Positions 1 through 12,810 of a stretch of 64,000 nucleotides of DNA are shown here, one piece after another. A model generated the notes under the pieces. That model saw only the letters and a list, made by a program, of their open reading frames with translations. It had not been told where the DNA came from and made no database searches. A program made the translations under genes and the position numbers. This DNA comes from Beta vulgaris subsp. vulgaris (Eukaryota; Streptophyta; Magnoliopsida; Caryophyllales; Amaranthaceae): NCBI RefSeq assembly GCF_026745355.1, contig NC_079204.1, forward strand, positions 3,467,103 through 3,531,102, given 5' to 3'. The stretch's first letter is position 1. Each line of letters opens with the position of its first letter.

Positions 1-3000
1 GACTAGTCAAAAAACTCTAAAAGGGGTGTTTGGTAAAAGAAAGTTTTTGAGAGAGTTTTGGAATGAAAACTCTCAAAATGGAAAAGCTCCTATTAGGAGC
101 TTTTTCTTTAGAGGATTAGGTAGAAATATGTTTAATGACCTTTTTACTCCTAATAATAATACTACACATATGTATTAAAATGTCTATAAATGTCATTTTA
201 CACAAACAACTGACAATAAGCTTTTAGTAATCAGTTAATTTTTAACAAACACATTTATAAAAAAGTTGTCAAATCAACAATCAAATCTGCTGAACAAAAA
301 GTTAAAACTCTAACAACAAACTCAAAACTTTAACAGCTAAACTCTAAACTTTATTCGCCAAACAGGACCATCGTGTAATTAGTTAAAACTAAAAAAAATA
401 TAATTGTGAGAAACATGAGACCGTGGAGGCCGATTTTGTAAATTCACTTAGAGTGAGGTACCACTATGCTATTTCACATTTTAATACCTTAGTTTTATCT
501 ATTTTAGTATCTAAACATTTAACGAAGTACACAAACTAAAAAGCTTATAATGAGAAATTTTCTTATTCAAGACCCTGAATTTTAACTAGTCCCAAGCCTA
601 ATTCAAGCTAGGTCTTGACCAAACTAGCTAAGATTCAATTGTTTTAAACAAGTACTCTTTCTGATTTTTGTTTATCTTTCTCAATTGAAATTTTGGCGCT
701 ATTCATACTTAGAGAGAATCTTTTTAATTTTTTTATTTATAAGAAAAAATAGTCATGTGGGGTCTTGTGTGATTCGTCTTAATTAGTACATTATTAATAT
801 TCAACCCTTATAATTTTTACTAATAAATAATAAAAGATATTTAAAGTCAAAGAGATGCATTGGAATACGCGCACAAAAAAGTGAGAATGATGAAAAAAAA
901 AACAAAGGGAGTATAGATCTACTAGCTTATCACACATACTTCATTTGTTATTCAATTACTGCACACGATGCGTGCCTCACCTTTTTAAAAATAATTTATA
1001 ACTTTTTTGGGCATAATCAAAGGTCAAAGTTCAACATTAGACATGTTTTTTGAACTAGCTAATTTTGTTGATTAAGCCTATGTCACTTACCCAAACTCGT
1101 CTTTTAATTATTTATTTTATCTATACTTTCTTTAAGATTTTTAAAATTAAAACCGATGAGCGATAAAAGAATGTTACACAGATTTATTAAGTATTTCTTA
1201 TATTTTTATCAACAAAGTATTTTGTTTTTATTAAATCATTTCACTTTCTTAATTGATTGTATTTTCCTTTTTGATTTACTACTTGTTTGTGTATTGATTG
1301 ATCAAATATTTGATTGATATAATTTTCTTTGTTGATTTTTTTATGCGATAGTTGAGTTTGATTTTCTTTTGTCTTTTTTTTTTTGGTAGAGCAGTTGATT
1401 TACTAAAGGGTTATTAAGTAAATTTATTGGGGGACACCATATCTCCCCCTTCCTTTATATAATTTCTAAAAATGATCTTGTTACCGTATAAAAGTTGTTG
1501 ACTTATAATCATACTTCTTCCGACCCACAATATATTTTCCATTTTTTATTTTGACACTATTTATGAGTAAATAAAATCTTCTAACTTTTGTCCAATATAT
1601 GAGAATAAATATAGTCATGCAGAGTTATTTGATTCGTCTCATTGAGTACATACATCACGAAAATCCAACTTATATAATATTTACTTGATATGCAATAAAA
1701 ATATTAATGATACAAAACGTGCATTTGCAAATGTGAAATCTATTTGGCGACAAAGAGAGTATATTGAAACAAGTCTAATAAGATAATTCTAAGACGGTGG
1801 AAGTACAACATAAACTATTCTCACTCCTAAAATTGTGAAAATCTGTAATAATAATAATTATCCATCATTAGATACATAATTGTATTTTTTTAATTAGGAA
1901 AAATAATTGGTTTGAAGACCATCCCTTACTAGGTTACTAACATGCAGGACACACCATCTCATAAGTTGCGTACAACCATACAAGGCTAAACAGTACAGAA
2001 GTAAATGACTCAACATATTGTTGGGATAAGGACTTAAATCTTGGACAATGCACTACAATTCGAGATGATACTACACTGAGTTACCACCTCTTCCTCTTAA
2101 ATACTCCCTCTAAATTTTATTAGTTTACCCATTTATTTGAGACCCATTTGCTAAGACACTAATTTAAACCTTAATTTCTCTAATTTTCGATAATCAAAAT
2201 TACAAAAAGCTGATATTTGGATAATACACATTGAGACGAATCCAACAAGATTTCACATGACTATATTTTTTCTTAAATAAATTACAAGAGATAGTCAAAA
2301 TCATGTATGTAAACAGTGTCAAAAGTCAAAACGAGTGAACTAAAAAAACAGAAGGATTACATAATTATATGTACATCTATAATCTGAACTATTGAGTGAA
2401 AATATCTAAAATAGGTGAGCTAGGTCAGAAATAATTGAAGGGACGGAAAAAGAGACGTTAAACAGATGATAATTTACATCGATATATTTCATATAAGTAT
2501 ATAACTAGCATATACTTCTACATGATCAATTTGACAAGACTTCATATAAATGAAAAGAAAGGAAAGAAAAAAGAAAGAAACTTATGATGAATATGGGCCA
2601 ACCAAAATTGACATGACATGTTACTGCAATAGTAGTTGTGTTACATAATAATGCATGAATTTAGACTTTAGAAGATGATGATAAGTGAAATACAAGAGAT
2701 TGGATAAAAATAAAAATAAAAAAAAAAACACAAGTGAGATGTCTCCAAGGTAGCAGCAAAGGAATAAAGAAGGGGTTATGGGCATTTGGGTCAGTGGATC
2801 CAAATGTTCTGTAATTCCCAAGCTACCACCGCCAAGGAAACAATCTTCTTCATCATTTTTTTTCAAATTAATTACAAATTTTTATACCAATATTTATTTT
2901 TTTCAATTTTATTTATTGTTGAAAATTTTATAATTTTTATTCTTATCATCAAGCCAAAAGATTGAATTGAAAGAATTATGAAACTAGATTCAAAGAATTG

Positions 3001-3242
3001 TCATTATTCTCCCCTATCTCCAACACTTCTATCCAACAACCCCTCCACACCCACATAATTTTATTGGGAATAGAATAAAATTCCAAGATGATTACTTGAA
3101 GGAAATTATTTTCTAGTGATAAAAAGCAATGCTACGTTCACAAGTCTACATATACAATTTTCTTTATATAAAATTAATGTCTTATCTATAATGTTAATTA
3201 AGCGTATTGTTTTTTGTGAGATTATTTGTAGTGTTCTACATA
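1..3242. other. Gene-free AT-rich DNA with decayed Stowaway-like elements
   Basis: I see no gene here. Three stretches have weakly matching ends of the CTCCCTC/CTTCTTCC type and a TA at each border, as Stowaway elements do: about 652-913, 1512-1761 and 2099-2360. Their ends are too diverged for firm boundaries. A minus-strand frame of 81 codons at 2621-2866 has no recognisable domain and is not called as a gene. Confidence 0.5.
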
Positions 3243-3456
3243 TACTTCGTCCGTTTCTTTTTACTTGCTACACATTTCATTATGGGAAGTTTCACATTAC
3301 TTGCTACACTTCTTTTTTGGGCAATAAACTCTCTTTATCTCTCTCCTCCCACATGGGTCCCTTTTCTTTTTACTCTCTACCTTTCTCTTCTCCAAAAATT
3401 GCCTAGAAGTCCGTGAAATGAGAATTGTAGCGAGTAAAAAGAAACGGAGGAAGTAT
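3243..3456. mobile_element. Stowaway-like MITE
   Basis: The two ends are inverted copies of each other: TACTTCGTCCGTTTCTTTTT on the left and the complement of AAAAAGAAACGGAGGAAGTA on the right, extending on through a shared TTAC(T)(T/C)GCTAC segment. TA dinucleotides flank both ends. Terminal repeats of the CTTCCTCCGTTTC type with TA target duplication are the signature of plant Stowaway (Tc1/mariner-derived) elements. It has no coding capacity; the short frames inside are incidental. Confidence 0.8.
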
Positions 3457-3772
3457 ATATATATGTGTGTTTTAAGATTTTAATTATTTTATATTACCTT
3501 TAAATAATTAAATAGGTTATGATCTTTTAGAAGAAAAAAAAAGTATAAAAATGTAAGTAAAATTAGTTTAGGAAACAACACTATTCAAAAATATTATTTC
3601 AAATTTTGTAAGAGCTTATTTTAATAGATCATGTAGTTTTATAGTGTATTAGCAAAACCAAGTAATGAATTAAATAGGTCATATGAGGAGAATCCAAAAG
3701 TATGTACTATTTCTGTTTTTTTATTTGCTACATTATTGTGCATGATTTTTAAGACATTTTTTTAACTCTTAA

Positions 3773-4040
3773 CTAGTTATTAGGTCCGGGCTATGCCCCG
3801 GGTAAGAAAAAAATTCATTTATTAATATAATACTTTATAATAATAACACTAAATACAACTTAGCCTAGTGGTTAAGACTTTAGTATTATATATACTTGAG
3901 GTTTTGGGATCAAACCCTATACTATGCAATTTCTTAATTTTTTTTATTGTACATGGATTACATGAACTAAAACTCCTTAGGGAGAGCGCCACGTGGCACA
4001 GTTTCTTGTTTCCGCACGCCTTTTAATATATTTGTATAGA
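3773..4040 (-). mobile_element. Short non-autonomous Helitron, copy 1
   Basis: Read on the minus strand, the element begins TCTATACAAATATATTAAAA, ends CTAG, and lies between an A and a T, which is how Helitrons insert. Just inside the 3' end is a GC-rich hairpin (CCGGGGCATAGCCCGG). There is no terminal inverted repeat. On the plus strand its middle holds a tRNA-like stretch (TAGCCTAGTGGTTAAGA, then GGGATCAAACCC), resembling A and B boxes, so a SINE or tRNA fragment may be captured inside. It is about 90% similar to the copy at 45345-45607. Far too short to encode a Rep/helicase. Confidence 0.8.
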
Positions 4041-5258
4041 TATCTCTTATTTCGTTTAAGTAAAAATTTGATATTATGAATATACATGTCTAGACAAATC
4101 TAGCAACACCATGCATGACTATATTTTCACTTATAAGGAATTTATTCCCCCCCTCTTTTTCTTTCTAAACACCAGTCTCTTATACCTCTTCTTCATCACT
4201 TAGAAATTGTTCTCATTGGTTGAAATTCGAGACTCGACATAGAGGTATTTAAATCTCGAAAGCGGTATAATGGCTCGATTGAGAATGTTCTTTCCAAACT
4301 ATGTCAGAATGATAGACTTCCTCATCAATAGTTGTTTGATTCGGCAAATACAAGGGGGTTGCGCTGTATTGCTCGATCTGGTTCATTGTAGTTTTTTCGA
4401 AGACGAATTTGATTTACCCTTGTTTGATTGTATCTTGTTTATCTTTAATATCTATTGTAGATGCCGTTTGACCTTCAATTAATGAAATTTTTCCTTCAAA
4501 AAAAATATTTTCACTTATAAAATAATCAAAATAATCGATCAGAATTAATGATTTCATTCCCAAAGCAACAATATAATAGCAAATAAAAAAAGCGAAGAGA
4601 GTAGTTCATATACCAATCTTTTGAGGTATATGTGTATGCCCATGCCCCATAGTATTTGATAGAGTGAGGGATGATGCCATGCCATTGTAACAAAATTGAA
4701 AAGAAGGACCACATTGGTCCCATGCCTTTGACGGCTTCTTTTGGTTATATACTCTTTGAAGGAGTATTTGGTATTTAGTAGGTGGGTTAGATGTATTTTG
4801 ACAAAGGAACAGATTCAATTTTCTCTCTCTCCCTTATTGCTTATGTCTTGATCTCAAAGATTTACAGGACCACAAGCATGTGATTCTGTACTGCCTTTGA
4901 TATAATTGAAGAGAGAAAAAACACTTCATAGTAAGGACATGATTGTGTGTTCGTTCTTATTCTTCCTTTTCTTTTTTTAGTCCTCTTTTTCCCTTATTAG
5001 CTTTCTAAGAGTAAATTTCAAGTTATGAAACCATTCTTTTCCAAGCATTATAATATTTTTGGTCCTAACTCCTAAGTTTTCATTCATTATGCTACTATTA
5101 TTACATGCAAGAAGGACCAAATATCCCAACTACTAGTCCACTACTTGGAGTAATTTTCTTTTTTTTGAAAAATAAAATAAAATCAAAGTTTATATTTTGG
5201 TCATTTGTTCTACACATCCTTAAAAAGTCTCATCGTGTTTAATTGGTCGACAAACGTA

Positions 5259-5550
5259 GGTCTTGTTTGGTTGACAAAACAAATCATGAAAAGTGTGAAT
5301 TCCTAAGTAGAAGTATATGAAGTTGTTTGATTGGCAAAACCATAGGAATTTGCACTTCCTAAGAAGTTCTACTTCCTCCAAAATGGAGGAAGTTACTTAG
5401 CTAGGTCTCCCTAGGTAAGTAGAGCTTCCCATAGGAAGTTCTACTTCCTATTATCAACCAAACACAATTTTACACTTCCTAGGAAGTTCAAATACATGGA
5501 AAAATAACTTCCTAGGAAGTATGACTTCCTATATACAATCAAACAAGGCC
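5259..5550. mobile_element. MITE of the GGYCTTGTTTGRTTG family
   Basis: Terminal inverted repeats GGTCTTGTTTGGTTG and (complement) GGCCTTGTTTGATTG are flanked by a GTA trinucleotide on both sides (5256-5258 and 5551-5553). The interior is built from repeated ACTTCCTAGGAAGT-like palindromes, so a transcript would fold extensively. The 3-bp duplication suggests PIF/Harbinger (Tourist-like) ancestry, although GTA is not the usual TWA. A relative lies at about 26527-27001. Confidence 0.7.
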
Positions 5551-5720
5551 GTAATGTATTTCGACGAAGGTTCTCATGAACAACAACTCAGTAAGTCTTA
5601 GGCGGATAAGATTCGTAATATTTTATTATAAATCCAAATCGAATATCACACAAAAACTGACTATAAGAAAGAAAACTGAATACACAAAAATGATTATATC
5701 ATTTAGAAAACTAATTATTA

Positions 5721-5986
5721 TACTTCCTCCGTTCTGTTTTAAATGACACGTTTGTTTTTTCACGCAACTCAATGAACTTTTTTATCCATTAATATCTTTA
5801 GTTATGCACACGTAGAAAATAATAATAAAAAGGTATAGTTTGATAGTATGCATTGAGACGAATCTAACAAGATCCCATTTGTCTATGTTTTTCTTTATAT
5901 AATGGCGCGATAAATTGGAATCAAAATTGATCAATGAATAACGTCATTTCACCCAATATTTCATTTAAAACAGAACGGAAGAAGTA
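5721..5986. mobile_element. Stowaway-like MITE
   Basis: Inverted ends TACTTCCTCCGTTCTGTTTT and (complement) TACTTCTTCCGTTCTGTTTT differ at one position and continue into AAATGA on both sides; TA dinucleotides flank. It is non-coding and about 266 bp long, typical for the family. Confidence 0.85.
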
Positions 5987-7081
5987 TCAATCAAATAAAG
6001 ACTTACTATATCATCCGATACCTGATGTACGGTGAATTATTACATACCGGCTCCATGGCATTCATTCAAGTTTTCTTAAACGTGAAAGGATTGATCTTAT
6101 CTTATTTAAATGTAGGCAAATTCAGTTTCCAAATTCCAACATGTTCAAACATCAAATGTCAATTAAAAATTTAGGTGGTGTTAGTTTTGCGAATTCTCAA
6201 TCGTAACCCATGCCAAAAGATAAAACATAGAGAGTGACTTACAAAGTTACATGCAATGCAACTATGCAACTGTGCAAGTGGGAAGATAAAGCCATCCAAA
6301 GGGTCGCTATAGCCCACCTTAAGATGTACTGTAATAGGTGATTTGCTAACAATATAATGGTGAAGAGTGAAGTTTTTGTTTTCACTTTAACATAATTAAG
6401 TAAGAGTCAAGAATTAGGTCCACCTTCCTTGATGATAGTGACAAGTCGAAGCAAAAAAGGGAAACCAAAAAAATTCAATAATAATGATTAGTGACATACA
6501 ACCAACTAAATTAATAAATGAGGCTAGTAGATGAAGTATGATGCCATTAATTTTATTTTTTATTTTTCATTTTTTTTAGTAATCAACTTGATAAATTTGT
6601 TAGAATTGAAAATGGGTCTGGACAATCCAATAAGAAGGAGAAAAGTTCGGTCCACTACAATTTCTAAGAATGTTCCATACTAAAAACAATTGACAATAAT
6701 AAAAATATCTTCTTTAACTTATAATATGGTAAATTCTCTCCTCTTTCTCTAATACAGGACAACTCACGTATGCATAATAAACGAGAGATTTAACACAACC
6801 CTTCCGTGTAAAGTAGATTTCACCATTTCAAGCTAAGGTCTTACAAGGGAAAGGGTATTTTCCTTTTACCAAATGCCCTGGCATTCCCTGGCCTCCTAGG
6901 GAGGAAGGACAAAATATAATGACAAAAGTCTAGGGCTAGTTAAATGATCGGGTTTCATCAACCACGTTCCTGCATTTTTAATAACAGAAATTGAACTAAA
7001 ACTATTAGTTAATTTTAGAAACTCAACTAAAATACTTTTAATGCTAGACTCACAGGACTTTATATTAATGAGAAAAAGAAC

Positions 7082-7322
7082 GAGAATCATGTGGAAGCCC
7101 GATGATTGGAACACCCACCTTCCAACCTCATGGTCGAGAGTTTGATTCTCATCAACCCCATATTTGGGGTGTTTGGGTGGATTAATGCTTCTGTGTAAAT
7201 CTCCAGTTTTCAGTCTCTGGAAGTTTTCTTATGGGTTGGGATCCCCTTTTTACCCCCTAACTCATAAGGGCTGACTGCTAAGCCTGCTTAAGCCAATAAA
7301 TTACCAAATCAAAAAAAAAAAA
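7082..7322 (+). mobile_element. SINE with A-tail and 15-bp target duplication
   Basis: The insert is bracketed by AATGAGAAAAAGAAC at 7067-7081 and again at 7323-7337, and ends in a run of A. Near its 5' end is a B-box-like motif (GAGTTTGATTCTC), as expected of a tRNA-derived SINE transcribed by RNA polymerase III. Long direct duplications plus a terminal A-run are the hallmarks of LINE-machinery retroposition. It is non-coding. The intact duplication suggests a fairly recent insertion. Confidence 0.8.
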
Positions 7323-9048
7323 AATGAGAAAAAGAACTAAATTTAAGGAATCTGTTTTTAAATAAACATGACTGGAGATTTGATAAGCATCTTGTGCACA
7401 CTCGAGCAGGGCATAAGCTTCTGCTTGCAGGCCAAAAGTAGTAAAGATTCTCGGCTCAAATCTAATCCGTATAATCAAAAAGTTTGAAAAATTAATCTTG
7501 GAGCACATTATTTTGAACGCGTGTTATGCATTTAATCTATTTAACCATTATTATTATTTAAATTAGATTTGTTATCTTAGAACACTATATAAGCAAACTT
7601 ATTGATTTATTTTTTTTTTTGCATTTTGAAGTTTATTAACATGATTATCTAACCAATAATAAGTCATTTTTTTATTTTCTAGACCAATTACAACATTAAT
7701 CAATATAATAGTTTGATTTTTGTCATATCTCTATATAGGTACTTAAAGAATTAACGGAATCAACTCGATTCTTATCTAGTTGAAGCTACAAACCCTAGCT
7801 AAAACCGTTATAATAAAATTAGCATGGGTTTAATTAGATCGATCCACTTACTTATATAGGTTAGAAATCACAACCCTAATTCTCTATTTAAGATTAGGTT
7901 CAAATAATCAAATCCCATTGTTGGGTCTCGTTCTCCAGCCCCACAAAGAGCCTTCCCTTTGGGTCTAGGATACTTGCAGTAGCCTGTGAACCATGGACCC
8001 TCCCTCCTTAAAATCAGAAATTAATATATCAATGTGTTACCCATGAAGGAAACAACTTTCTTTTGGTGAAGAAATTTTGAAAACGAAAGTTTTAATGCAT
8101 ACTTCTATATAGTAGATATAATTCTCTTCCATGATCCCAGGGAGGAGAAAACAATGGCCATTTTCTTGTGATTTGTGGCCCTATATGCTTCATTACATAA
8201 GAGTCCCACAAAGATGAATCATGTATGGCTTCAACCACTAGGAATCCCAAGTCAATTGGTATAAACAACAACTAGATGCTCAATTTTTTTGAGTATGATT
8301 TGCCTCAATGGGAGCCAATGTGCTCCAAAACTTAAGATATGCTTCGTTTCTTGATTCATTGTCTCTCTTTTTTACTTCACTAAGGTACAGTTATAAGAAA
8401 GAAAAACAAGTACATTAGTACGGACATGAGTGTATAGGATTGGAACTTATGAGCCTAAATGTCTATTGATTTTAGCTCTTTGGCATTAAGCTTGACCTAA
8501 GTTATGGATATAATATACCTTGAGATGCTGGTTTGTTGTCGTTTCTAATTGAACTTAAATAACTTATCATGAAAATAGCTCCCTAATAGTATAATCATAC
8601 TTTTGAAAAACATAATAATACTACTTTTCTTTCTTTTAAATCTATGCCATTTGATTTTATATTTGTTAACGCAAAAAACTCAACCACTAATATCCTTAGT
8701 ATTTTAACAATAAGCTGAAACTATAACAAGTAAACAAGTTTTGAAAATATATATTAAAATGAGTATGTTAGATATTGTGTTTGACTATGTTTTTTCTTTA
8801 CGCATAAATTACAAATGAGGGTTGAAGTATGTAGATTAGAGAGAAATGTAGGGATTAATATTTGAAATCGTGCTCTACTTTTGGGCTCGAAGATTACAAA
8901 TATGGGTAGTTTTAGCGTAAATTTGGATTTGGAGGTACCTAAAATGCGTGCATGACCTTAACGGACTCCATGCCCATAACTTGAGGGACCTCAATTGAAC
9001 ATAAAGTAGTTGGTCGTTATTTGGAGTATGTTATGGCCTATGGCCTAT

Positions 9049-9096
9049 GGGTGCTCTATACACTGATCCAATAGGGTGCTCTATACACTGATCCAA
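9049..9096. repeat. 25-bp tandem duplication, two copies
   Basis: The block GGGTGCTCTATACACTGATC followed by CAA occurs at 9049-9071 and again at 9074-9096, immediately after a doubled TATGGCC. It looks like a simple replication-slippage duplication with no associated gene. Confidence 0.85.
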
Positions 9097-11000
9097 GTTG
9101 GATTTTCATCATTGCAGTCTTGCAGACACCATAACCTGAGTTACACTGTTACAGACTTTGCACATCAGTGCATGTATATATTCTCTGCACTCTCCACATA
9201 ATACCTGCGCCACCTCGAGCCGACCGCGAACCCTTAGAAGTTGGAACTGCCTGACTGCTTGATATTCTTTGCAGTCCTTTGTCCTAAGTCAAAACAATAG
9301 TAGTTGATTGTTCCTAGTTGTTAGCTTGTTGGGTGGGTAACTTTTGATATCCATTTCCCTGGTTGGGTTGTGTGTGCAGAACAAGATGACCAGAAACAGT
9401 TCTATTGAATGATAGTCAGAAGCCTCAGGTCCCCAACTTTTGGGCTAGCCCAGTCTGAAAAACACAAGAACAAATAGCGGAAAGCAGCAGAAATATGAAA
9501 CATGACTACATGAGTCATTATTACACAATTTGGACATTTCTCAACCTCAAATCCTGTAAACACCACTACCTTGAAAAAGCCAGTTCGATGAACATACAAC
9601 CAATTCTACCTTTGCCAATTCTACCAATGTGAACTTTGTCTGCAACAAACAGTAACACATTTTACTTTCATTTAGGCACTTCATTACCATTTCTGACAGC
9701 AACGAGCTCCAGTTGAAGGTGGTGACCGTTTTCATTAACATTAATTCGCACGCTCTTGCAAAATTAAGCTACTTGTCAAAATTTAGGTTTTATTTTTTCT
9801 TAACTTATTCACTTATTTCAGGAAAATAAGTTTACATAAGTTTAGTTTATGACCAATAAGTTTAGGTAAATTTATTTCAAGGTTGATAATGGCTTTTAAA
9901 AAAAGCAACGGCTCTTAAATTCAATTTAAACTGCAAGAAGTTCATAGAAGTTGAGTAACACGTCCTCCAATTTCATACTCGTAACTATAAAATGCATACA
10001 AGGATCAAGGAGAGGAGAGAAATCGAAAGAGATAAAAAAAACCCTTATGTGTTAGGAGAAAGAAAGAGAGAATATATTACCAAACATGTCAATGTTGCAA
10101 GTAACAGAAAACTTCATAAAATGAAACATTGCAAGAATTATAAACCGAAGGAAGTATAAGATTAGTGTGAAGAAAATGCACCCTGCATATGATCATTTGT
10201 GTTCAGCAGCTTTGCCATTTTTAGAGGGGCCAATGAATCCCACAGGTTAGAGATAATTCCTCAAAGAATGATCTCCTAATTTGGTGCTTTGCCTAGCTGT
10301 GTACTTCTACGAGCCTGAGCCCTGCAATATCAGAACCCTTGGGACAGGGAGCAAGAGGCACGGCCCTGTAATTGTGGGTGCATGGGTGTGTTCGGTTGTA
10401 TTGACATGTTTAGCCTCTAGGAAATAAAAGCTGCAACCAAAAACTACGTAAACTCGATGAAACATAAAGTTTCAAGGGGAAGAAAGTTTATCTTGATGTA
10501 ATGCTGCTGCTGCTTGATATCAAAGTTCCATCCTGTGAAACGATCTAAATTGCAACATATGCCAAAAATAATTCCTCAAACACTAAAGTTTGACAAGCAA
10601 AACCAAGAGTACAATAGAACCTAAACAATGAGTCAATATCTGTAAGACATTCTAATCTCCACAATAGTAAGATGTTACACAGCCAAAAAAACGCGGAACT
10701 ATAGAATGCAAGGAGATATAATCGAACTAATTTTGTACTCAAGACTCTCATTGCTGTATAATATCATAGTGTGACAATAACATAAACTACCTAGTTTACA
10801 AAACAAACAGATATTTGTGGCAAATACAGTAAGTGAACACAGATACAGTGCCAACATAGTAGTTGGTCAGTCGGGGGCAAGAACTTTGCACAAAATTGAG
10901 CATCCAGATTCAAAGATGCAACCACGCCTTAAAACTTCGTGACAACACAAAAAATCGCCACCGCGATCTGAAAGGAGGGTGACAAAAAGAATTCCTCTTT

Positions 11001-12359
11001 TCACAACTCAAACTCATCTTCTTCCATCTTCAACATTTCGGAAGCAGCTTCCTCTTCCTCATCATCAATTGCAAAGTAGGGATTGCACGACTTTGGTCTA
11101 AAATTAAACCCGGTGAAGACATAAAACGCAAGGGTACCACATTCCCCTGCGACCACACTAGTCCACTGATACCGGTAATTCGTGATGGTCTCCAACCCGT
11201 AAACCACCACCCTCGTAAAATAGATATAACAAATCACCACAACATAGTAATGCCTAAACAATGTCAACTTCATCAAGTTAACGGCGGCCTTCCCATCGGT
11301 CCTAGCAGCCTCCCTAAGATTCTTAATCGACCAAACAATGGGGAACAACACGGCACAACAACAAACAACATCAACAAGCAAGAACAATTGCTTCCAAGCA
11401 TATGCATCCCCATAAGGACCAGTTTCATCAATCACAACCTGAGCTATATTCGAAACGACTTGAAGCGGGATCACAATCATTAACACTTGTTTCTCTTTAT
11501 CTTGCAAATAGGGTTTCAAAAACGACCACCCAGTTCCAATCAACACAATCAAAGTAAACAAAGTAATACCCTTTAAAAAGCTAAAAATGTAGAACAAAAC
11601 ATCCCAACCATGAGCACTCCCAGTTCTTTTAATATAAGATTTATCCTCAGCTTCACACAATAAATTCAATGCTTTCAACATAAGAACAGCAAGCATAAAG
11701 AAATGAATTCGATAAATCACTGTTCTTCTAGAATAAAGAACATACAACCAAATCAAAATTAGGGTAAAATAAATTAGGGCAAAATGGAAGTAAATTGAGG
11801 GTAAATTAGACTTACCAGCAGAAAGATAATCACGAATTATAGACGATCGACCCTCTAAATTATACATAGAAGAAATCAAATCCATAGAAATATGAAGATT
11901 AGGGATGCAATTAGCGAAAACAAGGGTATACAAATTAGGGTCGGAAATTTGAAGAGAGAGATTAAAGTGAGTTAGTCCGCCATTGTTGAGACGATCGAAG
12001 GAAAAAACGGGTTTAATTAGGTCAGATTGAAGGGCACAAACGATGTCGTTTTGACTGAGTTGTTCGAGAACATGATACCAGGAATCGCGAGTACAGAGGA
12101 AGAAGCCGACAAGAGAGAGGTCGTTAGGGTTTGTAGCAGGGGTAATTTGGTCATTTTGAAGGCGGAGAGAGAGAATGGTGACATTAAGGTCGAGAATTCC
12201 AGAGTGAGTGAACCCGAATTCGTCAAAAGGGATGATGGATCGTGAGTCGGATCGGATTTCGGAGAATCGAATTTCAGCGAAAGTTAGGGTTAGGGTTAGA
12301 AAGAGGAATAATGCGAGAAAAGAAAGAGGGGTGTAAGTTGGAGGTGAGAAGATCGCCAT
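11001..12359 (-). CDS. Lung seven-transmembrane receptor family protein (CAND6/CAND7, GPR107-like)
   Basis: An intronless frame of 452 residues. The chosen start at 12359 gives a classic signal peptide (MAIFSPPTYTPLSFLALFLF... ending near TFAEIRF). An upstream in-frame ATG at 12452 would add 31 polar, basic residues before that signal and is less likely. Then follows a lumenal domain of about 170 residues with several NxS/T sites (LNVTIL, FNLSLQ), and seven hydrophobic spans from about residue 195 to 425. Conserved family features include RTVIYRIHFFMLAVLMLKAL and ETGPYGDAYAWKQLFLLVD. The tail is acidic (DDEEEEAASEMLKMEEDEFEL). Plant members are candidate G-protein-coupled receptors and the animal relatives GPR107/108 act in the Golgi and trafficking; location and function here are inferred from the family. 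Length fits the family (about 440 residues). Confidence 0.92.
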   Translation of the reverse strand: MAIFSPPTYTPLSFLALFLFLTLTLTFAEIRFSEIRSDSRSIIPFDEFGFTHSGILDLNVTILSLRLQNDQITPATNPNDLSLVGFFLCTRDSWYHVLEQLSQNDIVCALQSDLIKPVFSFDRLNNGGLTHFNLSLQISDPNLYTLVFANCIPNLHISMDLISSMYNLEGRSSIIRDYLSAGKSNLPSIYFHFALIYFTLILIWLYVLYSRRTVIYRIHFFMLAVLMLKALNLLCEAEDKSYIKRTGSAHGWDVLFYIFSFLKGITLFTLIVLIGTGWSFLKPYLQDKEKQVLMIVIPLQVVSNIAQVVIDETGPYGDAYAWKQLFLLVDVVCCCAVLFPIVWSIKNLREAARTDGKAAVNLMKLTLFRHYYVVVICYIYFTRVVVYGLETITNYRYQWTSVVAGECGTLAFYVFTGFNFRPKSCNPYFAIDDEEEEAASEMLKMEEDEFEL

Positions 12360-12500
12360 TGTTGTGAGGGGATGAAGCTTTGACTGTAAGATTTGGTGAA
12401 GACAGATATTTTTTCTGTTGTTTTTGTTCCTAGGAAATGTGGTAGTGGTCAATCGTCATTTATTCCTTTCTTTGACTTTCTTGCGTATCTTAATACTACA

Positions 12501-12753
12501 TATTCCCTCCGTTTCATTTTAATTGTTACACTTTGATATTTTATACTATTCACAAATTTCATTTTGACATTTGTGATTTATACGCGGATGAAAATAGGTG
12601 GGATCTTGTTAAATTCATCATAACATGTATTTTATTGATTTGTACTTTTTATAATTTTTACAAATACAAAACTAAAGATATATGTCCTCAAAGTTTTGCA
12701 TTGGCATGCGTGAAAAGTGTAAGTGTGTAGATTAAAATGAAACGGAGCGACTA
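12501..12753. mobile_element. Stowaway-like MITE upstream of the receptor gene
   Basis: The left end TTCCCTCCGTTTCATTTTAA is mirrored by TTAAAATGAAACGGAGCGAC on the right, with TA at the borders. It lies about 140 bp upstream of the start codon of the minus-strand receptor gene, so it is probably part of the promoter region. It is non-coding. Confidence 0.8.
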
Positions 12754-12810
12754 CATTTTTCCTAATACTATCCCCGTTCGGAAATAAGCAAAGTTGGTAA
12801 AACAAATTCG

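Larger units (their letters stand above)
5987..10900. other. Gene-free intergenic DNA with one SINE
   Basis: Apart from the SINE at 7082-7322 and a two-copy 25-bp tandem duplication at 9049-9096, I find no gene. Reading frames here are short and match no family I recognise. The last several hundred bases (about 10140-10995) lie downstream of the minus-strand receptor gene and probably include its 3' untranslated region. Confidence 0.5.

Noticed and set aside
2621..2866. Minus-strand frame of 81 codons with an ordinary-looking N-terminal half
   Set aside because: The second half is a hydrophobic run read from a simple AT-rich tract, there is no family resemblance, and no splice or codon evidence supports it.
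4526..4818. Two overlapping minus-strand frames; considered as a non-coding phosphate-starvation or miRNA-related transcript
   Set aside because: No miRNA, target-mimic or tasiRNA motif that I know could be found in the region.
6287..6312. ATCCAAAGGGTCGC resembles the start of miR393
   Set aside because: One base is missing and the rest does not match; no complementary arm is visible nearby.
12360..12452. Upstream in-frame start for the lung-seven-transmembrane protein
   Set aside because: It would place 31 polar residues ahead of a good signal peptide, which disagrees with the family's topology.
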